Source of the DNA: Microbacterium sp. SA39
GTDB lineage: Bacteria; Actinomycetota; Actinomycetes; Actinomycetales; Microbacteriaceae
Reading direction: 5' to 3'
Assembly (NCBI RefSeq): GCF_000967865.1
Contig: NZ_JXRU01000039.1
Location: 248,001-312,000, forward strand
Length of the DNA: 64,000 nucleotides
Shown: positions 17,330 to 25,600 of the stretch, in pieces
Numbering within the stretch: the first letter of the stretch is position 1
Layout: each line of letters opens with the position of its first letter
Position numbers and translations under genes: made by a program
The notes under the pieces: generated by a model
What the model was told of the DNA's origin: nothing
The model's database searches: none
Seen by the model: only the letters and a program-made list of their open reading frames with translations

Positions 17330-17992
17330 TCAGTCGGAGACATGACCGAGGACGGCCTCCGCGATCGGCGTGCGACCTGCGTCGACCTCGAGGATGCGGC
17401 GGCGGATGCCGGGCTGATGCACGATCTCGGCCAGGGTCGCGGCGACATCGTGGCGGGTGATGCTGTCATGGATCTGGGCGGGGCCGAGAGAGATCCGGCC
17501 CCGCCCCGGTTCGTCCGTGAGCAGGGACGGCCGGAGGATCACCCAGTCCAGGTCGGTGCGGGTGAGCGCGACCTCGGCCCGTTTCTTCACGGCGAAGTAG
17601 TACTCCACGTCGTCTTCGAGATCGCGTTCGCGCCAGGACTCCGGCATGACCGAGACGAGGACGAACCGGCGTACTCCGGCGATCCGCGCGGCCTCGGATG
17701 CTCGCCGCACGCCCTCGCCGTCGATCGCGGTCGTGACGTCGCGCGCGCCGCCGTTCGACCCGGCGCTGTAGACGATGACGTCCTGCTCGGTGAACGCGTC
17801 GACGAGGCCATCGATCGTCATGACGGACAGGTCGCCGAAAATGCTGCGGATGCCGCGATCGGTCAGACCCTGCTGCTGCTCCGGGCCGCGGACGAGACCG
17901 GTCACCTCGTCGCCGCGTTCGACGAGCATGTCCGCCAGCAGGCCTCCCACAGCGCCGGTCGCGCCGAGGATGAGCGTGCTCAGGCGAGTCAT
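17330..17992 (-). CDS. NAD(P)-binding Rossmann protein (NmrA/atypical SDR)
   Basis: A 220-residue atypical SDR with the N-terminal LILGATGAVGGLLADMLVERG and strand-two LVRGPEQQ. DVIVYSAGSNGG and RFVLVSVMPESWRERD follow, and the family tail is DLDWVILRPSLLTDEPGRG. No YxxxK is obvious, as is common for NmrA-like NADP sensors or reductases acting on small molecules. It begins inside the end of the LLM gene (ATGA overlap, 17989-17992) and therefore shares promoter P2. The two form an oxidoreductase operon. Confidence 0.85.
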   Translation of the reverse strand: MTRLSTLILGATGAVGGLLADMLVERGDEVTGLVRGPEQQQGLTDRGIRSIFGDLSVMTIDGLVDAFTEQDVIVYSAGSNGGARDVTTAIDGEGVRRASEAARIAGVRRFVLVSVMPESWRERDLEDDVEYYFAVKKRAEVALTRTDLDWVILRPSLLTDEPGRGRISLGPAQIHDSITRHDVAATLAEIVHQPGIRRRILEVDAGRTPIAEAVLGHVSD

Positions 17993-19071
17993 GAGCGGGC
18001 CTCGGCGTAGGTCGACACCCGCTCGGTCGGCGTGTAGTCGCCGAGCAGTTCGCGCACGCGGGGCACGACCTCGCGTCCGAAGAGCTCGATCGACCTGTTC
18101 CCGTGCTCCCACGGCAGGGGAGCCAGCGCGTACTTGAAGTCGAACCGGCTGAGGTTGAGCGTGCGCACGCAGTCGGCGATCTTCGTGGCCACCGTCTCGG
18201 GCGAGCCGATCATCAGGGCTCCTTCTTCGACCTCGTGCATGTACGACTCGAGCGTCGGCGGACGCGAGCCCCGTTCCCCGGCGGCGCGGGTCATCGTGGT
18301 CTCCCACGCGGGCCAGAACGCCTCGGCGGCCTGTTCGTCCGTCGGCGCGATGTGCCCGATGGCGTGCTGTCCCACCGGGAGCTGCTCGTGCCCGAACTGC
18401 GCGAGGGCCCGGTAGTACAGCTCCACATGACCGGCGAACCGCTGGGGTCTCCCGCCGATGATCGCGATCATGAGCGGTAGGCCGTGGCGAGCAGCCCGCA
18501 CGACCGAATCGGGACTGCCACCGACGCCGACCCACGTCGGCAGTGAGCCGCCCTCGACACGCGGGTAGAGGGTCTGCGCCTCGAGCGCTGCGCGGGTGGT
18601 GCCCTCCCACGTGACCGGATGCTCGCGCATCAGCTTGACCCAGAGGTCGAGGTTCTGCTCGAAGAGGTTCTCATAGTCGGTGAGGTCGAACCCGAACAGC
18701 GGGAAGGAGTCGATGGTCGAGGCGCGTCCGACGACCAGCTCGGCCCGTCCGCCCGACACTGCGTCGAGCGTGGAGTACTGGTGGAACACGCGCACCGGAT
18801 CCTGCGTCGAGAGCACGGTCACGCTCGTGCCCAGCAGGATGCGCGACGTCTTCCCGGCGATGGCGGCGAGGATCACGGGAGGGGCGGAGTCCAGCATGTC
18901 GGATCGGTAGTGCTCGCCGACACTGAAGAAGTCGAGACCCACCTCCTCGGCGAGGACACCCTGGTCCACCGTGCGGCGAAGCGTTTCGGCGTCGCTGAGC
19001 ACCCGACCCGAGAGGTCGGACATCGCATCCGCGAAACTGTCGACCCCGAACTGCACAGGCATCATCGCCAT
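17989..19071 (-). CDS. LLM class flavin-dependent oxidoreductase
   Basis: A 360-residue bacterial-luciferase-like monooxygenase/reductase (FMN or F420 barrel). Family markers: FFSVGEHYRSD near the N-terminus, LLGTSVTVLSTQDPVRVFHQYSTLDAVSGGRAELVVGR split across strands four and five, and [20 protein letters not shown] choose the ATG at 19071, which has GGAG seven bases upstream; the 19 residues before it have no family similarity. Transcribed from P2, whose -35 contains the stop codon of the upstream MerR gene. A close paralogue lies at 20163, beyond the MerR and MarR genes. Substrate unknown. Confidence 0.9.
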   Translation of the reverse strand: MAMMPVQFGVDSFADAMSDLSGRVLSDAETLRRTVDQGVLAEEVGLDFFSVGEHYRSDMLDSAPPVILAAIAGKTSRILLGTSVTVLSTQDPVRVFHQYSTLDAVSGGRAELVVGRASTIDSFPLFGFDLTDYENLFEQNLDLWVKLMREHPVTWEGTTRAALEAQTLYPRVEGGSLPTWVGVGGSPDSVVRAARHGLPLMIAIIGGRPQRFAGHVELYYRALAQFGHEQLPVGQHAIGHIAPTDEQAAEAFWPAWETTMTRAAGERGSRPPTLESYMHEVEEGALMIGSPETVATKIADCVRTLNLSRFDFKYALAPLPWEHGNRSIELFGREVVPRVRELLGDYTPTERVSTYAEARS

Positions 19072-19116
19072 GTCGTTCTCCTTCCTGGCGGCCGGACCGT
19101 TCTCCGGCTCAACGTC

Positions 19117-19147
19117 AGTCGACACCATGTCGCAGCAACACGGTCAA
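19117..19147 (-). promoter_or_regulatory. Regulon promoter P2
   Basis: -35 TTGACC (19147-19142), spacer gtgttgctgcgacatggtg, -10 TCGACT (19122-19117); dyad ACCGTGT / ACATGGT. Predicted start near 19110, leaving a ~40-base leader before the LLM oxidoreductase. The TGA stop of the upstream MerR gene is the TGA inside this -35 hexamer. Confidence 0.78.
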
Positions 19148-19479
19148 GCACCGTCGTTCGAGAACCCGCGCAGGATCGCGCCGATCTCTGATCGTGAACG
19201 CTGAAGTCGTTCGATGTTCTCAGCGAGCTCGGCGTCGATCGCTCCGAGCGCAGCCTCGGTCGAATCCGGGCAGCTGGCCTGTTCGATCCGATCGAGCGGC
19301 ACGCCCATGTCGCGCAGTCGGCGGATGAGGATCAGGCGGGTGAGATGCCGCACCTCGTACTGCTTGTAGCCGTTGCTCGTGCGGTCGGGCTCATCCAGGA
19401 TTCCGACGCGATGGTAGTGACGAACGGCGTTCAGGGTCGTCCCGGCGAGTTCGGCGAGCTCTCGAGTGCTCCACGCCAT
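19144..19479 (-). CDS. MerR family regulator, short form lacking effector domain (M1)
   Basis: A 111-residue member of the five-paralogue MerR set of this window. It has the shared N-terminus WSTRELAELAGTTLNAVRHYH, the wing SNGYKQYEVRHL and the helix LIRRLRDMGVPLDRIE. Its dimerisation helix (ELAENIERLQRSRSEIGAIL) is present. It stops where the paralogues (about 243-275 residues) continue into a ~130-residue C-terminal effector domain. It can thus probably dimerise and bind DNA without sensing. Own promoter P3 upstream and P2 embedded in its stop codon. It may act as an antagonist or constitutive form; equally it may be a decayed copy. Confidence 0.88.
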   Translation of the reverse strand: MAWSTRELAELAGTTLNAVRHYHRVGILDEPDRTSNGYKQYEVRHLTRLILIRRLRDMGVPLDRIEQASCPDSTEAALGAIDAELAENIERLQRSRSEIGAILRGFSNDGA

Positions 19480-19531
19480 ATGCTGCCGTCCCTCCCCGGA
19501 CGCGCCGTCCGACCGCGCTCACGTCAGTACC

Positions 19532-19562
19532 ATCTGAAACCGTGTTCCCGGAACGCAGTCAA
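19532..19562 (-). promoter_or_regulatory. Regulon promoter P3
   Basis: -35 TTGACT (19562-19557), spacer gcgttccgggaacacggtt, -10 TCAGAT (19537-19532); dyad ACTGCGT / ACACGGT. Predicted start near 19525, ~46 bases before the short MerR gene, suggesting autoregulation or cross-regulation by the paralogues. Confidence 0.75.
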
Positions 19563-19588
19563 CTCCTCGCCTTCGAACCAGACCCGCA

Positions 19589-20077
19589 TCACTCGGCCGG
19601 GCCGGGCAGTGGCGGGAGATCGAGATGTGCGCGGAGCGCGGCGGTGGTCTGGTCGATGCGGGCGAGCTGCTCGTCGGTGAACGCATCGACGAAGTAGGTC
19701 TTCACGGCCTGCAGGTGGGGGATGGTGCTCGCTCGGAAGGTTCGAGCGCCCTCCTCGGTCAGGGTGACGTGCGACCCGCGGGCGTCGTCTACGCACGGCT
19801 CACGTCGGATGAGCCCGCGCTTCTCCATGCGACCGAGTTGGCCGGATACGCGGCTGCGCTCCCACTCCATGCGAGCGGCGAGTTCGGAGGAGCGGAGCGA
19901 CTTCCCCTCGGCGTCGCTGAGCTCAAGCAGCACTTTGTAGTCGCCTTCGGACAGCCGGGAGTCTGTGTGGAGCTTCGCCTGCACCCGAGCGCGCAGTATC
20001 TCGACGGTCTGGATGTACGAACGCCAGACGGCGAACTGCTCGCTCGTGGGAAGCTCACTGCGTCGAGGTGCGCCCAT
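19589..20077 (-). CDS. MarR family transcriptional regulator
   Basis: A 162-residue winged-helix repressor. Helices RSYIQTVEILRARVQAKLH and SEGDYKVLLELSDAEGKSLRSSELAARMEWERSRVS (recognition helix SRVSGQLGRMEKRGLI) are followed by the wing DDARGSHVTLTEEGARTF and a C-terminal dimer helix. The ATG at 20077 is preceded by a G-rich ribosome site (GGGGGAGG). Divergent from the LLM/F420/VOC operon. The 85-bp space between carries a 9-bp inverted repeat that contains -35 boxes for both directions, so MarR-type ligand-responsive repression of that operon and itself is likely. Confidence 0.92.
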   Translation of the reverse strand: MGAPRRSELPTSEQFAVWRSYIQTVEILRARVQAKLHTDSRLSEGDYKVLLELSDAEGKSLRSSELAARMEWERSRVSGQLGRMEKRGLIRREPCVDDARGSHVTLTEEGARTFRASTIPHLQAVKTYFVDAFTDEQLARIDQTTAALRAHLDLPPLPGPAE

Positions 20078-20097
20078 CGACCTCCCCCTTCGGGAAT

Positions 20098-20142
20098 TAA
20101 TTGACACGTGAATCACTTCTGGAATGATGTAGATGTCAATTA
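20098..20142. promoter_or_regulatory. Divergent MarR-controlled promoter region with inverted repeat
   Basis: TAATTGACA (20098-20106) and its exact complement TGTCAATTA (20134-20142) are 27 bp apart. Each arm holds a TTGACA -35 box facing the other arm's gene, so the two promoters overlap back to back. On the + strand a TGATGT -10-like box (20125-20130) sits 18 bp from the -35. The arms are the natural candidates for MarR binding. Confidence 0.6.
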
Positions 20143-20162
20143 GACACCCATGGGAGAGAACA

Positions 20163-21233
20163 GTGAACAGCGAACCTTCGACCATCGAGTTCGGCATCGA
20201 CACCTTCGGCGATCTACCACGGGATGACCGCGGCGATGTGTTGTCTCCCGCTGCGGCCATCCGCGCCGTCGTCGACGAGGCGATCCTGGCCGATGAGACC
20301 GGCATCGACGCGATCACCGTCGGCGAGCACCACCGGCCCGAGTACTCGATCTCCAGCCCAGAGACCGTGCTCGCCGGCATCGCGACCGCGACGAAGCGCA
20401 TCCGTCTGGGATCCGGCGTGACCGTGCTGTCGTCGGACGACCCGGTGCGCGTCTTCCAGCGGTTCGCGACGGTCGACGCGCTGTCGAACGGACGCGCCGA
20501 GGTCATCCTGGGCCGCGGTTCGTTCACCGAGTCGTTCCCGCTCTTCGGGTACGACCTGAAGGACTACGAGCTGCTGTTCGAGGAGAAGATCGACCTTTTC
20601 CATCGCCTCCTCGACGAGAAGCCCGTCACCTGGGAGGGCACGACCCGCGCCGCGCTCCGCGACGCCGACGTGCATCCCAAGACGGAATCCGGGCGGTTGA
20701 AGACGTGGGTGGGTGTCGGCGGATCGCCGCAGTCCGTGCTGCGGACCGCCCACTACGGCTTCAACCTCATGCTGGCGATCATCGGCGGGAAGCCGGAGAG
20801 GTTCGCCCCGTACGTCGACCTGTACCGGAAGGCCGCGGAACAGCTGGGTCAGCCCGCCCTTCCGGTGGGGATGCATTCGCCCGGCTTCGTCGCCGCGACC
20901 GACGAGGAAGCGAAGGAACTGTTCTACCCCGGCTACCGGGTGATCCGCGACCGCATCGGCGCGGACCGCGGATGGCCGCCGATCCGCCGGGAGGAGTTCG
21001 ACTCCGAGGTCGTCGACGGGTCGATGTACGTGGGCTCGGTCGAGACGGTGGCGCAGAAGATCGCACGGTCGATCCGCACCCTCGACGTCGGCCGCTTCGA
21101 CATGATCTACTCCGCAGCAGGCACGGTTTCGGCATCCGCACGGTTGCGATCGGTCGAGCTGTACGGCACGCAGGTCATCCCTCGAGTGCGCGAGCTGCTC
21201 GCCGAGAAACGGGTGCCGGAGGTCGTGCGATGA
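20163..21233 (+). CDS. LLM class flavin-dependent oxidoreductase
   Basis: A 356-residue luciferase-fold oxidoreductase, close paralogue of the one ending at 17989. Shared blocks are [52 protein letters not shown] (read in two parts), [19 protein letters not shown] and [16 protein letters not shown]. The start is GTG 20163 with GGGAGAG upstream; the ATG at 20133 lies in the MarR operator. First gene of a three-gene operon (ATGA overlaps) with an F420-reductase-like protein and a VOC enzyme. That combination suggests flavin- or F420-dependent conversion of an aromatic or xenobiotic compound whose ligand relieves MarR; this is inference. Confidence 0.9.
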   Translation: MNSEPSTIEFGIDTFGDLPRDDRGDVLSPAAAIRAVVDEAILADETGIDAITVGEHHRPEYSISSPETVLAGIATATKRIRLGSGVTVLSSDDPVRVFQRFATVDALSNGRAEVILGRGSFTESFPLFGYDLKDYELLFEEKIDLFHRLLDEKPVTWEGTTRAALRDADVHPKTESGRLKTWVGVGGSPQSVLRTAHYGFNLMLAIIGGKPERFAPYVDLYRKAAEQLGQPALPVGMHSPGFVAATDEEAKELFYPGYRVIRDRIGADRGWPPIRREEFDSEVVDGSMYVGSVETVAQKIARSIRTLDVGRFDMIYSAAGTVSASARLRSVELYGTQVIPRVRELLAEKRVPEVVR

Positions 21234-21895
21234 CCCGCGCTGCACAGACCATCGGCATCCTCGGCGCCGGCAAGGTCGGCACGGAGCTGGCTCGCCTGGC
21301 GCTCGCCGCAGGTCACCGGGTGCTCATCGCCGGCTCGGGCGACCCGGCGAAGATCGCGCTGACGACGGAGGTCCTCACCCCCGGGGCGACCGCGGTGAGC
21401 GCCGCTGACGCCGTGCGGGGTTCCGACGTCGTGATCCTCGCCCTGCCGCTGAGCAAGTACTGGTCCCTGCCGGTGACCGAGCTCGTGGGCACGCTCGTCA
21501 TCGATGCGATGAACCACTGGTGGGAGGTCGATGGCCCACGCGATTCGGTGCTGGAGCAGGGAGTGTCGTCGAGCGAGGCCGTGCAGCAGTTCCTGCTCGG
21601 TGCGCGGGTTGTGAAGGCGTTCAACCACATGGGTTATCACGACCTGGAGGACGAGGCCCGTGGACCGGAAGAGGCAGGTCGCAAGGCCATCGCCCTCGCC
21701 GGGGATTCCCCCGACGACGTCGAGACCGTCGCGGAGCTCATCGACCGATGGGGCTTCGACCCGCTCGTCATCGGCGCGCTCTCCGCTGGGGCGCGGCTCG
21801 AGCCGGGGGAACCGGCCTTCGGAGCGAACGTCTCGATCGATGAACTCAGTGTGCTGACCGGTGTTGCCGACGACGTCGAGCAGGAGGTCGCATGA
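21230..21895 (+). CDS. NADPH-dependent F420 reductase-like protein
   Basis: A 221-residue Rossmann protein with [21 protein letters not shown] at the N-terminus, VIAGSGDP-like strand-two loop ([13 protein letters not shown]) and [16 protein letters not shown]. It continues with [13 protein letters not shown] and [14 protein letters not shown], the order seen in F420H2:NADP oxidoreductases and related 6-phosphogluconate-dehydrogenase-like reductases. It may recycle a deazaflavin or flavin cofactor for the LLM enzyme encoded just upstream; the four-base overlap supports coupled expression. Specific cofactor use cannot be told from sequence. Confidence 0.85.
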   Translation: MTRAAQTIGILGAGKVGTELARLALAAGHRVLIAGSGDPAKIALTTEVLTPGATAVSAADAVRGSDVVILALPLSKYWSLPVTELVGTLVIDAMNHWWEVDGPRDSVLEQGVSSSEAVQQFLLGARVVKAFNHMGYHDLEDEARGPEEAGRKAIALAGDSPDDVETVAELIDRWGFDPLVIGALSAGARLEPGEPAFGANVSIDELSVLTGVADDVEQEVA

Positions 21896-22773
21896 GCGCC
21901 CTGATCCCGGCATCCGATCACCTGGCCGATGGCACCGCGATGGGTGCGGTGACGCTGCTCGTGGGGGACCTCGACGGCATGACGAAGTTCTACCGAGACG
22001 TCGTCACGCTGCAGGTGCTCGGCGCCGAGGGAGACACCGTCACCCTCGGCCGCGCCGGCCGACCCATCGTCGTACTCGAGCACACCCCGGCGCTGCGTCA
22101 CGCACCGCAGGGCTCGGCCGGACTCTTCCACACAGCGATCCTGTTCGAGTCGCAGACGGCGCTCGCCGCCGCCGTGTACTCGGTTGCGAGTAAGGCGGCC
22201 CAGACGTTCTCCGGCAGTGCCGACCACCTCGTGAGCCAGGCGTTCTACTTCACCGACCCCGAGGGCAACGGCGTCGAACTGTACTGGGATCGCCTGCGCA
22301 CCGAGTGGTCGTGGACGCACGGCAAGGTCGAGATGGGCTCGCTGTTCCTCGACCCGAACGCGTTCCTCCGCGAGCATCTCACCGAGGAGGCCGCGGCCGG
22401 CGGCACGGCTCAGGAGGCGGCATCCGTCGGACACGTGCACCTGTCGGTCGGCGACGTCGACACGGCGCGAGCGTTCTACGTGGGCGCGCTGGGCTTCGAT
22501 GAGACGGCCGACTACCAGGGGTCCGCGCTGTTCGTGAGCGCCGGCGGATATCACCATCACATGGCGATGAACGTGTGGAACTCGCGAGGGGCGGGCCCAC
22601 GGATGTCGGCGCTCGGCCTGGGCCGCGTCGACCTCGAGCTGCCGAGCACGGATGACCTGGGCGAGCTGGGGGAGCGGCTGCGCCACCACGGGATCGCGGT
22701 GCGCGACGACGGGGCGACGCTCGCCTTCGATGACCCGTGGAAGAACGCCGTCCTGGCGCGGTCCTCGGCCTGA
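21892..22773 (+). CDS. VOC family protein (catechol-2,3-dioxygenase/CatE-like)
   Basis: A 293-residue protein with two vicinal-oxygen-chelate modules: residues ~15-130 ([19 protein letters not shown], ending [15 protein letters not shown]) and ~175-285 ([29 protein letters not shown]). Metal ligands expected for the fold are visible as His in HVHLSV and HHHMAMN and Glu in GVELYWD. CatE-type members are extradiol dioxygenase-like, but bound metal and substrate need experiment. Third gene of the MarR-linked operon, in overlapping frame with the F420-reductase-like gene. Confidence 0.88.
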   Translation: MSALIPASDHLADGTAMGAVTLLVGDLDGMTKFYRDVVTLQVLGAEGDTVTLGRAGRPIVVLEHTPALRHAPQGSAGLFHTAILFESQTALAAAVYSVASKAAQTFSGSADHLVSQAFYFTDPEGNGVELYWDRLRTEWSWTHGKVEMGSLFLDPNAFLREHLTEEAAAGGTAQEAASVGHVHLSVGDVDTARAFYVGALGFDETADYQGSALFVSAGGYHHHMAMNVWNSRGAGPRMSALGLGRVDLELPSTDDLGELGERLRHHGIAVRDDGATLAFDDPWKNAVLARSSA

Positions 22774-22815
22774 TTCGAGAGCACGAGGCTCGGCGAGGAC
22801 GTCGGTGCGTGCGTC

Positions 22816-22846
22816 TTGACTGTGTTCCACCGACATGTGGGCTGAC
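22816..22846 (+). promoter_or_regulatory. Regulon promoter P4
   Basis: -35 TTGACT (22816-22821), spacer gtgttccaccgacatgtgg, -10 GCTGAC (22841-22846); dyad ACTGTGT / ACATGTG. The -10 is the poorest of the set. It ends four bases before ATG 22850, so the CPBP protease mRNA would be leaderless or nearly so. Confidence 0.65.
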
Positions 22847-22849
22847 ACC

Positions 22850-23773
22850 ATGACGACAAGCAACGCTCCCACCGACCGAGACGACCTGCCGGTCGCTTCC
22901 GGTACCCTTCCCGATCGTCCCTTCGGCGTCCATTTCCGCATGGCGCGGTGGAAGTCGATCATCGTCCTCATCGCGATCCCGGTGACGCTTCTCCTCGTCC
23001 AGATCATCGTCTTCCAAGGGGTCGTCGCGATCGAAGGGCCGGCTGACCCGAACCGGCCCTCTCTCACCCCCCTCTCTATCGCCGCGACGGGCATCAGCAC
23101 CGCGATCACCGCTGTACTGATGACGATGCTGGTGGCCGCCATGGCCAAGGTGTCGTGGCGGGCGGTGTTCCGCCACCGCCGAGCCTTCGATTGGCGCCGA
23201 GTCGGCATCTATCTCCTCGGGTCCGCCGTCCTCGTGGGGCTGGTGACCCTGGTCACCTCGCTGGTCGCGCCCAGCTCGATGGGACGCGGCGCGTTCGCCG
23301 TCGGAGCGACGACGATCGCCATCATCCTCGTCAGCCTCGTCGGCGTTCCCCTGCAGTCCGCAGGGGAGGAGATCGCCTTCCGTGGCGTGCTCATCCCGGC
23401 CGCCGGCTCCTGGTTCCGCAGCACCCGCCTCGCCGTCATCTTCGGCATCCTCGTCTCCGGTGTGCTGTTCACCGCCGTTCACGTGACGCTGGATCCGTGG
23501 CTCGTCAGCTATCTCTTCGTCTTCTCCGCCTGCACGACCGTCATGGGTCTGCTCAGCGGGGGTCTGGAGGCGGCCATGGCGTTCCATGTCGCGAACAATC
23601 TGCTCGTCGGCATCGTGAACGCCCTGTTCGCCGGAGGCGAGTCGGCGACGATCGACCGGGGAGTGGGCGCCGGTCCTGGCGCCGCGGTCCTCATCCTGAT
23701 GGTGATGAACGTCGCGGTGGTGGTCATGGTCTGGCTTGTCGAGCGCGCCAAGAAGAAGCGACAGCACGCGTGA
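22850..23773 (+). CDS. CPBP family intramembrane metalloprotease
   Basis: A 307-residue polytopic protein with about eight membrane segments. The CPBP (Abi/CAAX-protease) motifs are AGEEIAFRGVLIPAAGSWF (EExxxR), the second His block FTAVHVTLD, and FHVANNLLVG (HxxxN). Members are glutamic-type intramembrane proteases linked to prenyl-protein processing, bacteriocin self-immunity or stress. The N-terminal RPFGVHFRMARWKSIIV is shared with the paralogue at 54857, pointing to duplication. Start at ATG 22850, consistent with P4; the ATG at 22835 lies inside the promoter spacer. No dedicated substrate gene is evident. Confidence 0.88.
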   Translation: MTTSNAPTDRDDLPVASGTLPDRPFGVHFRMARWKSIIVLIAIPVTLLLVQIIVFQGVVAIEGPADPNRPSLTPLSIAATGISTAITAVLMTMLVAAMAKVSWRAVFRHRRAFDWRRVGIYLLGSAVLVGLVTLVTSLVAPSSMGRGAFAVGATTIAIILVSLVGVPLQSAGEEIAFRGVLIPAAGSWFRSTRLAVIFGILVSGVLFTAVHVTLDPWLVSYLFVFSACTTVMGLLSGGLEAAMAFHVANNLLVGIVNALFAGGESATIDRGVGAGPGAAVLILMVMNVAVVVMVWLVERAKKKRQHA

Positions 23774-23801
23774 GCGACGTCGGCCGAGGGGAGGTCTCCG
23801 C

Positions 23802-23918
23802 ATGATCGGCTCCCTGGTATCGGACTATCTGACGGATGCGGTGCAGCATGTGCCGATGCGGGCTCCATCGACGTCGTGCCGCGGCTGCTTCTCGCATCCG
23901 CCAGCGACGATCGCCTGA
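23802..23918 (+). CDS. Possible 38-residue small protein
   Basis: ATG 23802 has a strong GGGGAGG at seven bases and opens a 38-residue frame beginning MIGSLVSDYLTDAVQHVPM and containing one CRGC motif. I recognise no family. It lies 28 bases after the CPBP protease gene, so it could be translated from the P4 transcript. Against it: short, no conserved context, and one of many chance frames in GC-rich DNA. Confidence 0.3.
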   Translation: MIGSLVSDYLTDAVQHVPMRAPSTSCRGCFSHPPATIA

Positions 23919-23972
23919 CAGCTCGCATGTGATCGTCACTGCAGACGCCGCGAACCGTGGGAGCCGATCGAT

Positions 23973-24005
23973 GGCCGGTTCACGTGCGGCCCACGTGAAC
24001 CGGCC
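23973..24005. terminator. Bidirectional hairpin between convergent genes
   Basis: A perfect 14-bp stem (GGCCGGTTCACGTG with its complement) closes a five-base loop, midway between the convergent CPBP genes. No T-tract follows on either strand, as usual for high-GC actinobacterial terminators. Confidence 0.65.
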
Positions 24006-24011
24006 GCTTCG

Positions 24012-24914
24012 TCAGGGGGTTGTACCGTCGTGCACAGATCCCGGCGTCAGGGCGGTTCCGCTGCGGCGAGTGCGGATGGCCACGACGATGACAGCCCCGA
24101 TGATGAGCGGTACGGGTATGAGGACGCTCGCGTCGATCGCGCCGGCGGACCGGTCGGTCGCGACCGTCGGATCGATCTGCAGGGCGGCATCGATCACGAA
24201 CTGCGTCGTGTTGAACACCGCGTGCAGCACGACGGCGATCTCCAGCCCACCGGTCCGCCAGGTGATCCAGGCGGTGCCGACGGCGAAGACGAGATACCAG
24301 ACGTTCAGCAGGCCGCTGGTGGAGACGTGGACCAGCGCGAAGAGCACGCTGGAGACGATGATGCCGAGCACGAGTCCGAGACGGGCGTTGCGTGTCCAGC
24401 TGCCGACGACGCGGAGGATGAGTCCGCGGAAGCCGTACTCCTCACCCGCGGCCTGGAACGGGGTCAGAGCGAGGGCGGTGGCGACGAGGAGGAGCAGCTC
24501 GTGCCATGCCCAGGTGGTCTGCGGGAACGGGGCCCAGTAGTAGACGATCTGCACCACCACGGTCACGGGGAGCAGGATCATCAGGGCACGGCCGAAGACA
24601 TCGAAGCGGAAGTGCCCCAGAACCGACGACAGAGACCCGCCTCGCACCCCGTAGAGCCAGCGCTGGATGAGCATGCTCCACGGGATCAGCAGCGCGACGG
24701 AGAACGCGCCGACCGCGTTGAGCAGCGGGGTGTATCCGGCCCGGGACTCTGTCCCGATCGCTGTATCGATCAGGACGGCGACGATTCCGAGCCCGAAGAT
24801 GAATGCCTGCATGCCGCCGATGAGGAGGACGAGCGCGAGGATGCCGCGCCCGATGCGGCGTTTGTCGCTGACGAGTACACGGTGATACTCGACGGCCGTG
24901 TTGGTCTGTGCCAT
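24012..24914 (-). CDS. CPBP family intramembrane metalloprotease
   Basis: A 300-residue polytopic protein with ~8 hydrophobic segments. CPBP motifs: FQAAGEEYGFRGLIL (EExxxR), LFALVHVST (His block) and LHAVFNTTQ (HxxxN). It is more distant from the two CPBP proteins that share the RPFG(V/I)H start. Convergent with the CPBP gene at 22850 and separated by a hairpin. The 72-bp space upstream of its start carries no regulon dyad that I can see, so it may be constitutive. Confidence 0.86.
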   Translation of the reverse strand: MAQTNTAVEYHRVLVSDKRRIGRGILALVLLIGGMQAFIFGLGIVAVLIDTAIGTESRAGYTPLLNAVGAFSVALLIPWSMLIQRWLYGVRGGSLSSVLGHFRFDVFGRALMILLPVTVVVQIVYYWAPFPQTTWAWHELLLLVATALALTPFQAAGEEYGFRGLILRVVGSWTRNARLGLVLGIIVSSVLFALVHVSTSGLLNVWYLVFAVGTAWITWRTGGLEIAVVLHAVFNTTQFVIDAALQIDPTVATDRSAGAIDASVLIPVPLIIGAVIVVAIRTRRSGTALTPGSVHDGTTP

Positions 24915-24986
24915 GGCGTTGTCGCTCTCTGTTTCAGTGGGGAAGGATTCTTGCGGAGTGGGCAGTCGTCCGCCGGACTCGACAGT

Positions 24987-25382
24987 TCATCGTTCGGCGC
25001 GCACGGCCTGGCTGACGAGTGCCAGATCCGCTCGTCGCGGTACGCGGAACTTCCCTCCCTCCGCGAGGTAGGCCTCGCCGTGCGTGCGCAGGTAGGCGGC
25101 GAAGAGCGGACACACGGGAACGACGACGATGTTCTCTTCGATCGCGTCTCCCAGAGCAGTGCGAATCAGCTGAGTTGCCAGACCGCGCCCGCTGAATTCG
25201 GGGTCGACTTCGGTGTGGAAGAAGACGCGAACGGCCTCGTCGGACACGGGCTCCAGGAAGTCCGCGCGGCCGGCAGGCGAGGAGACGGAGGCGAGGCGGA
25301 TCGAGTACGACCGAATCGGGGCGCCGTCGACCAACTCGATGAATACTTTCGATCCTGTGGCGTCGGTGAGTTCGCGGGTCAT
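24987..25382 (-). CDS. GNAT family N-acetyltransferase (small, YjdJ-like)
   Basis: A 131-residue compact acetyltransferase with the acetyl-CoA motif FFHTEVDPEFSGRGLATQLIRTAL followed by VVPVCPLFAAYLRTH, as in small single-domain GNAT proteins of the YjdJ/DUF-type branch. Start ATG 25382 with GAGAG upstream. It is transcribed from P5, which is paired back to back with P6 of the FMN reductase gene; the leader would be ~70 bases. Acceptor unknown. Confidence 0.82.
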   Translation of the reverse strand: MTRELTDATGSKVFIELVDGAPIRSYSIRLASVSSPAGRADFLEPVSDEAVRVFFHTEVDPEFSGRGLATQLIRTALGDAIEENIVVVPVCPLFAAYLRTHGEAYLAEGGKFRVPRRADLALVSQAVRAER

Positions 25383-25460
25383 GAGGGTCTCTCGTCTTCT
25401 CGACGTCGTTCTCGACGTTCTTGATGCGGCGCCGCCGAAGGATATGTGCGCCTCGAGATC

Positions 25461-25491
25461 ACTAAAGACTGTGTTCCCACGACCTAGTCAA
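25461..25491 (-). promoter_or_regulatory. Regulon promoter P5
   Basis: -35 TTGACT (25491-25486), spacer aggtcgtgggaacacagtc, -10 TTTAGT (25466-25461); dyad ACTAGGT / ACACAGT. Drives the GNAT gene; divergent from P6, with 29 bp between their -35 boxes. Confidence 0.75.
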
Positions 25492-25520
25492 TCCCCGAGA
25501 TGAACGTGGTGGCGGCCGGG

Positions 25521-25551
25521 TTGACCCGGTCCCTGGGACATGGTGTCGACT
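25521..25551 (+). promoter_or_regulatory. Regulon promoter P6
   Basis: -35 TTGACC (25521-25526), spacer cggtccctgggacatggtg, -10 TCGACT (25546-25551); dyad ACCCGGT / ACATGGT, with an inner symmetric GGTCCCTGGGAC. Start near 25558, ~43-base leader to the FMN reductase. Confidence 0.78.
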
Positions 25552-25600
25552 GCACGGAGCGAGCATTCCGCTCGAAGCCATCGCCCCCCGGGAGACCACC

